DNA of 9,575 nucleotides, from the NCBI GenBank assembly GCA_947177605.1, contig CAMWUX010000028.1:1-9575 (forward strand), written 5' to 3'. The translations under genes and the position numbers were made by a program. The first letter of the stretch is position 1. Each line of letters opens with the position of its first letter. Shown in pieces: positions 6,428-9,575 of the stretch. The notes beneath the pieces were generated by a model. The model ran no database searches. It was not told the origin of the DNA and saw nothing but the letters and a program-made list of their open reading frames with translations. The DNA is from an uncultured Porphyromonadaceae bacterium. Lineage in GTDB: Bacteria > Bacteroidota > Bacteroidia > Bacteroidales > Muribaculaceae.

Positions 6428-8413
6428 TCATTCGACGGGTTTTGCGCGCATGGTGTCCCAAAGCAGGTAGACCACGATAGCTACATACATCACGATGCCG
6501 AGCCACATATTGAGCGAAGCATCCATCTCGATGGTGAGTTCGCCGGCGAAGAAGCGGGTGAGAGCGGCAAACACGCCGAAGAGGGCACCACCGGCGATGA
6601 GACCGGAAGCGATGAGGGTGCCGCGCTCGCGACGGGCGTCGTTGACAGCCTTATCCTTCGAGCGGGAAGCTACGAACCATGCTACCAGACCGCCCACGAG
6701 CAACGGGGCATTGAGTTCCATCGGGATAAACATACCGAGGCAGAATGCGAGTGCGGGTACGCCGAGCCAGTTGAGCAGCAGGGCGAGCACGGCGCCGGTG
6801 ATATAGAGCATCCAGGGAGTGTCGCCACCTGTCATAATGGGCTTAATCACACTTGCCATTGCATTGGCCTGCGGTGCTGCGAGAGCCTCACCGCCGAAGC
6901 CATAGACCTGATTCATAAGCATAAGCACACCGCCTACGGTGGCTGCCGATACGAGAGTGCCGAGGAATTTCCACGACTCCTGTTTCTTAGGCGTGGAGCC
7001 GAGCCAATAGCCAACCTTGAGGTCGGTGACGAAGCCGCCAGCCATAGAAAGCGCCGTGCAGACCACGCCGCCTATCACCATCGAGGCCACTATGCCGGAT
7101 GTGCCGCTGATACCCACGGCTACGAATATGGAGGAAGCCACGATAAGTGTCATGAGTGTCATACCTGATACCGGGTTGGTGCCGACAATAGCGATAGCGT
7201 TGGCTGCCACGGTGGTGAAGAGAAATGAGATGATGGTGACCACGATCCATGCTACGAGTGCCTGCCAGAAGTTGTGGAGGACGCCGACCCAGAAGAATAC
7301 GAATACCACGACGAGTGCCAGCGCCATGAAGAATACCACGTGCTTCATCGAGATATCGGTCTGCCAGCGTACCGGCTTCCTGTCGGATGCGGCTCCCTTG
7401 AATTCGCGTACAGCCAATCCGGTGGCCTGTGCTATAATAGGCCACGACTTGATGATGCCGAGCACCCCGGCCATGGCAATACCGCCGATACCGATGAGCT
7501 TTGCATAGTCCTTGAATATGGCTTCGGGAGCGGCAGCAGCGATAGCTTCATTGCCGTAAGTGCCGAGCAGCGGGATGATGACCCACCATACCAAAGCGGA
7601 ACCGGCGAAGATGATGAAGGCGTAGCGCAGACCTACGATGTAGCCGAGGCCGAGCAGCGCTGCCGATGTATTGCAGGAGAATACCATCTTGGTCTTGGCG
7701 GCGAGTGCGGTGCCCCACTGAGCCATAGTGGTGGAAATGCTTTCGGCCCAAAGTCCGAAGGTGCCCACCAGATAATCGTAGATACCGCCGATCAGAGCGG
7801 ACACCACCAGAGTGAGAGCCTGACCTTTGGTCTGCGAAGCTGATGCCTGCGACGACATAAGTACCTGCGATGTGGCGGTAGCCTCCGGGAAGGGGTACTT
7901 GCCGTGCATATCCTTCACGAAGTATTTGCGGAAGGGGATGAAGAAGAGGATACCGAGTACACCGCCGAGCAACGAGCTGAGGAAAACCTCAAGGAAGTTG
8001 ACCGTAATATCAAGTCCCTGCGCCTGGAGGATATAGAGAGCCGGGAGGGTGAAGATGGCACCGGCCACTATCACGCCCGAACATGAGCCGATGGACTGGA
8101 TGATGACGTTCTGACCCAGAGGATTGTTGAGACCGCGAGCCTTCGACAGACCTACGGCGATGATGGAGATGGGGATGGCGGCTTCAAATACCTGACCTAC
8201 GCGCAGACCGAGGTAGGCGGCCGCGGCGCTGAAGATTATAGCCATGAGCACACCCATTGTCACAGAGTAGGGTGTCACTTCCTTGTAGTCGCGCGCCGGA
8301 TGCATCACGGGGCGATAGTGCTCGCCATCACCGAGCTCGCGGTAGGCGTTTTCGGGCATTGCCACGGGATCATCGAGCTGGAGCAGTTCCTGCTCGGTAA
8401 GATTCTCTTTCAT
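6428..8413 (-). CDS. OPT family oligopeptide transporter
   Basis: This is a 661-residue inner-membrane symporter of the OPT superfamily, at the normal length for bacterial members. A polar cytoplasmic start of about 45 residues is followed by roughly 14-16 hydrophobic segments. Landmarks are 'NNPLGQNVIIQSIGS' (96-110), the position of the N-x-x-Q-T/S motif, 'FFIPFRKYFV' (157-166) and 'KYPFPEATATSQVL' (172-185), the family's P-F-P signature. Further on are 'GTNPVSGMT' and a C-terminal helix pair ending 'YLLWDTMRAKPVE'. Family members carry small peptides or metal-peptide complexes with protons; the bacterial branch is usually credited with peptide uptake, and the exact substrate is unknown. 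It follows ssb by 39 nt with no recognisable promoter in the gap, and precedes the MATE gene by 7 nt, so it is read as the middle of a minus-strand operon. Confidence 0.93.
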   Translation of the reverse strand: MKENLTEQELLQLDDPVAMPENAYRELGDGEHYRPVMHPARDYKEVTPYSVTMGVLMAIIFSAAAAYLGLRVGQVFEAAIPISIIAVGLSKARGLNNPLGQNVIIQSIGSCSGVIVAGAIFTLPALYILQAQGLDITVNFLEVFLSSLLGGVLGILFFIPFRKYFVKDMHGKYPFPEATATSQVLMSSQASASQTKGQALTLVVSALIGGIYDYLVGTFGLWAESISTTMAQWGTALAAKTKMVFSCNTSAALLGLGYIVGLRYAFIIFAGSALVWWVIIPLLGTYGNEAIAAAAPEAIFKDYAKLIGIGGIAMAGVLGIIKSWPIIAQATGLAVREFKGAASDRKPVRWQTDISMKHVVFFMALALVVVFVFFWVGVLHNFWQALVAWIVVTIISFLFTTVAANAIAIVGTNPVSGMTLMTLIVASSIFVAVGISGTSGIVASMVIGGVVCTALSMAGGFVTDLKVGYWLGSTPKKQESWKFLGTLVSAATVGGVLMLMNQVYGFGGEALAAPQANAMASVIKPIMTGGDTPWMLYITGAVLALLLNWLGVPALAFCLGMFIPMELNAPLLVGGLVAWFVASRSKDKAVNDARRERGTLIASGLIAGGALFGVFAALTRFFAGELTIEMDASLNMWLGIVMYVAIVVYLLWDTMRAKPVE

Positions 8414-8452
8414 TGGTTATGTGTGATAATGATTATTGATTGTTTCGGACTA

Positions 8453-8788
8453 TTACTGCGGACGGCCAAGCAGCTCGACAGTGTCGGCGTAGACCTCTGT
8501 GACCTGATGCTTTATGGCCGTGCGGTCTTCCCACACACGGGTGCGGAGCTTGCCTTCGATATAGAGGCGCGAGCCTTTGCGGATATACTTTTCGGCGATG
8601 GAGGCGTTATTGTCCCACATCACTATCCGATGCCACTCCGTACGCTCCGGCACCTGAGCGCCTTCGCGGTTGGTATATGCCTTTTCGGTCGTGGCAAGCG
8701 TGAATTCGGCTACGGGACGCGAGCCTACATAGCGTATCACGGGATCTTTGCCCACGTTGCCGAGGAGTATTACTTTATTGACTGACAT
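8453..8788 (-). CDS. ssb: Short single-stranded DNA-binding protein (OB-fold only)
   Basis: The 111-residue protein covers one complete SSB OB-fold: 'MSVNKVILLGNVGKDPVIRY' at the start, 'ERTEWHRIVMW' (48-58), 'AEKYIRKGSRLYIEGKLRTR' (65-84) and 'TEVYADTVELLG' (97-108). Trp52, Trp58 and Trp86 supply DNA-stacking aromatics. It coats single-stranded DNA in replication and repair, normally as a tetramer. It stops right after the OB-fold ('GRPQ', TAA) and lacks the disordered linker and acidic D-D-x-P-F tip through which classic SSBs recruit partner proteins. The 39 nt after the stop do not encode such a tip in frame, so this is not a simple premature stop. A paralogue with a tail may exist elsewhere. 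The start is fixed by homology to the universal N-terminus. The gene begins 9 nt after the flippase gene and has its own promoter elements. Confidence 0.93.
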   Translation of the reverse strand: MSVNKVILLGNVGKDPVIRYVGSRPVAEFTLATTEKAYTNREGAQVPERTEWHRIVMWDNNASIAEKYIRKGSRLYIEGKLRTRVWEDRTAIKHQVTEVYADTVELLGRPQ

Positions 8789-8792
8789 ACCG

Positions 8793-8824
8793 CAAAGTTA
8801 CGAAACCTTTTCTTTATCGTCAAC
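8793..8824 (-). promoter_or_regulatory. Putative ssb promoter embedded in the end of the flippase gene
   Basis: On the minus strand, GTTG (plus-strand CAAC, 8821-8824; three of four bases of TTTG) is followed by 20 nt and TAACTTTG (plus-strand CAAAGTTA, 8793-8800), a full TAnnTTTG match. The first three bases of the -7 element are the TAA stop codon of the upstream gene. With the -7 box centred about 7 nt before the start site, transcription would begin at about 8788-8789, at the A of the ssb ATG. Confidence 0.55.
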
Positions 8825-9575
8825 TTTTTTGCGTCCCAACTGCGAGCGCAGGTATTGCACCACGTCGCGCTGCATCACCGACCCGGTAAGCCGACATATA
8901 CCCATATATACCGCCAGACCTATGGCTCCCTGAAGCACGAGCATGACCCACGGATTGATGTCGAGCAGGCTGATAGCCCACAAGACAGCTCCAACACCGA
9001 GGCTCAGCAGCACATAAGGGGCGATGTCGGACAGGAAACGGCCGGGGCGCGACCACGATACACGGGAGGCGAGCACAAGCATAAAGGCCCATGCGAGCGC
9101 AGAGGCTATCACCTGCCCCCACAGGAATATGGCAAGCCCATAGGTAGGATTGCCGGGGGTAGTCATGGTGATGTAGGGGAAGGATATGACGATGGCAATG
9201 ATGGCGATGGAATCGCGTACGATCTCCGTCCACACTACCATACGGGCACGACCGAGTGACACTACATAATTATTATACAGCGATGTGAATATCGTGAACC
9301 AACCTTTGACGAGCAGCAGTTGGAAGAGGATTATGGCCGGATCCCACTTGGCGCCGAAGAGGGCGTGGAATATCGGAGTAGCCATGGCTATGAGGATGAC
9401 CACAAACGGAGTGGCGAGGTAGGCGCTCAGGCGGTTCATCTTCGAGGCCGCGGATGCAAACTGCGTGGGGCTGTCCTGATAGTCGGACAGAGCCGGGAGG
9501 AAGGACTGCGTGAGCGACGACGACATCGACTGCACGCCCATCTTGCTCCATTTGTCGGCCTGGGTGTAGTAGCCG
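8798..9575 (-). CDS. Polysaccharide/lipopolysaccharide flippase-like protein (Wzx, MOP superfamily), 5' partial
   Basis: The frame runs from the right edge of the window to TAA at 8798-8800, showing the last 258 residues of a longer membrane protein. An internal ATG at 9541 is not taken as the start because in-frame coding continues upstream as 'GYYTQADKWSKM', a recognisable family segment. The sequence 'SFLPALSDYQDSP' followed by at least six hydrophobic segments fits the second half of Wzx/WzxC-like exporters, which flip lipid-linked glycans across the inner membrane for O-antigen, capsule or exopolysaccharide synthesis. The C-terminus is short, basic and cytoplasmic ('GRKKVDDKEKVS'). No glycosyltransferase is visible to confirm a polysaccharide locus, which would lie to the right. 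The end of the gene contains the predicted ssb promoter. Confidence 0.87.
   Translation of the reverse strand, partial: GYYTQADKWSKMGVQSMSSSLTQSFLPALSDYQDSPTQFASAASKMNRLSAYLATPFVVILIAMATPIFHALFGAKWDPAIILFQLLLVKGWFTIFTSLYNNYVVSLGRARMVVWTEIVRDSIAIIAIVISFPYITMTTPGNPTYGLAIFLWGQVIASALAWAFMLVLASRVSWSRPGRFLSDIAPYVLLSLGVGAVLWAISLLDINPWVMLVLQGAIGLAVYMGICRLTGSVMQRDVVQYLRSQLGRKKVDDKEKVS

Noticed and set aside
6215..7168. 317-codon plus-strand open frame across the MATE start and OPT end
   Set aside because: It lies antisense to two well-recognised transporter genes, spans the junction of both, and its translation is rich in His, Glu and Gly with no recognisable domain, as expected for a shadow of a GC-rich gene.
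8426..8436. Small inverted repeat ATAAT-G-ATTAT in the ssb-OPT gap
   Set aside because: It has only 5-bp A/T arms with a 1-nt centre, which is too short and too likely by chance in an A/T-rich spacer to call an operator or terminator.
1..9575. Mobile element, CRISPR array, phage or defence system
   Set aside because: No transposase, integrase, terminal inverted repeats, regularly spaced direct repeats, toxin-antitoxin pairs or nuclease/helicase defence genes were seen on either strand.

Overview
The window is a stretch of chromosome from a member of the Bacteroidales, most plausibly the Muribaculaceae/Bacteroidaceae/Prevotellaceae part of the order. The evidence is a DUF5103-type (type IX secretion plug) protein, a Bacteroidetes-type DUF3109 cysteine protein, a surface protein with a short 'NLQG...GFYIIRQGDK...KVYI' carboxy-terminal tail, and promoters that fit the Bacteroidetes consensus (TTTG, about 20 nt, TAnnTTTG) instead of -35/-10. 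The exact genus cannot be fixed from the sequence alone.

Layout, left to right. (1) 1-2403, plus strand: the 3' part of a large modular surface or exported protein, cut by the left edge. (2) 2430-2460: a perfect 13-bp GC-rich hairpin between that gene and an oppositely oriented tRNA-Arg(CCG) gene (2478-2552, minus). (3) 2553-2623: a 71-bp divergent control region with promoter elements for the tRNA (minus) and for ung (plus) that overlap each other. (4) 2624-5165, plus: a tight three-gene operon of uracil-DNA glycosylase, the DUF5103/type IX secretion plug-like protein (overlapping ung by 7 nt) and a DUF3109 cysteine-rich protein (5 nt gap). (5) 5131-9575, minus: a run of four genes transcribed right to left. 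They are a polysaccharide flippase-like membrane protein (cut by the right edge), a short single-stranded DNA-binding protein, an OPT-family peptide transporter and a DinF-type MATE exporter. Gaps are 9, 39 and 7 nt. The MATE gene converges on and overlaps the DUF3109 gene by 35 bp.

How the parts relate. The window is mostly ordinary housekeeping and transport genes. DNA maintenance (ung, ssb) is interleaved with envelope functions (plug protein, surface protein, flippase, two transporters). I see no mobile element, CRISPR array, phage gene, toxin-antitoxin pair or defence system, and no strong case for an unknown multi-gene system. The more interesting points are regulatory and architectural. 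They are the reciprocally overlapping tRNA/ung promoters, an ssb promoter whose -7 element contains the stop codon of the gene upstream and predicts a leaderless ssb mRNA, an SSB without its acidic tail, and the internal module duplication in the surface protein. No gene-free stretch exceeds 300 bases; the longest is about 70 bases (2553-2623).
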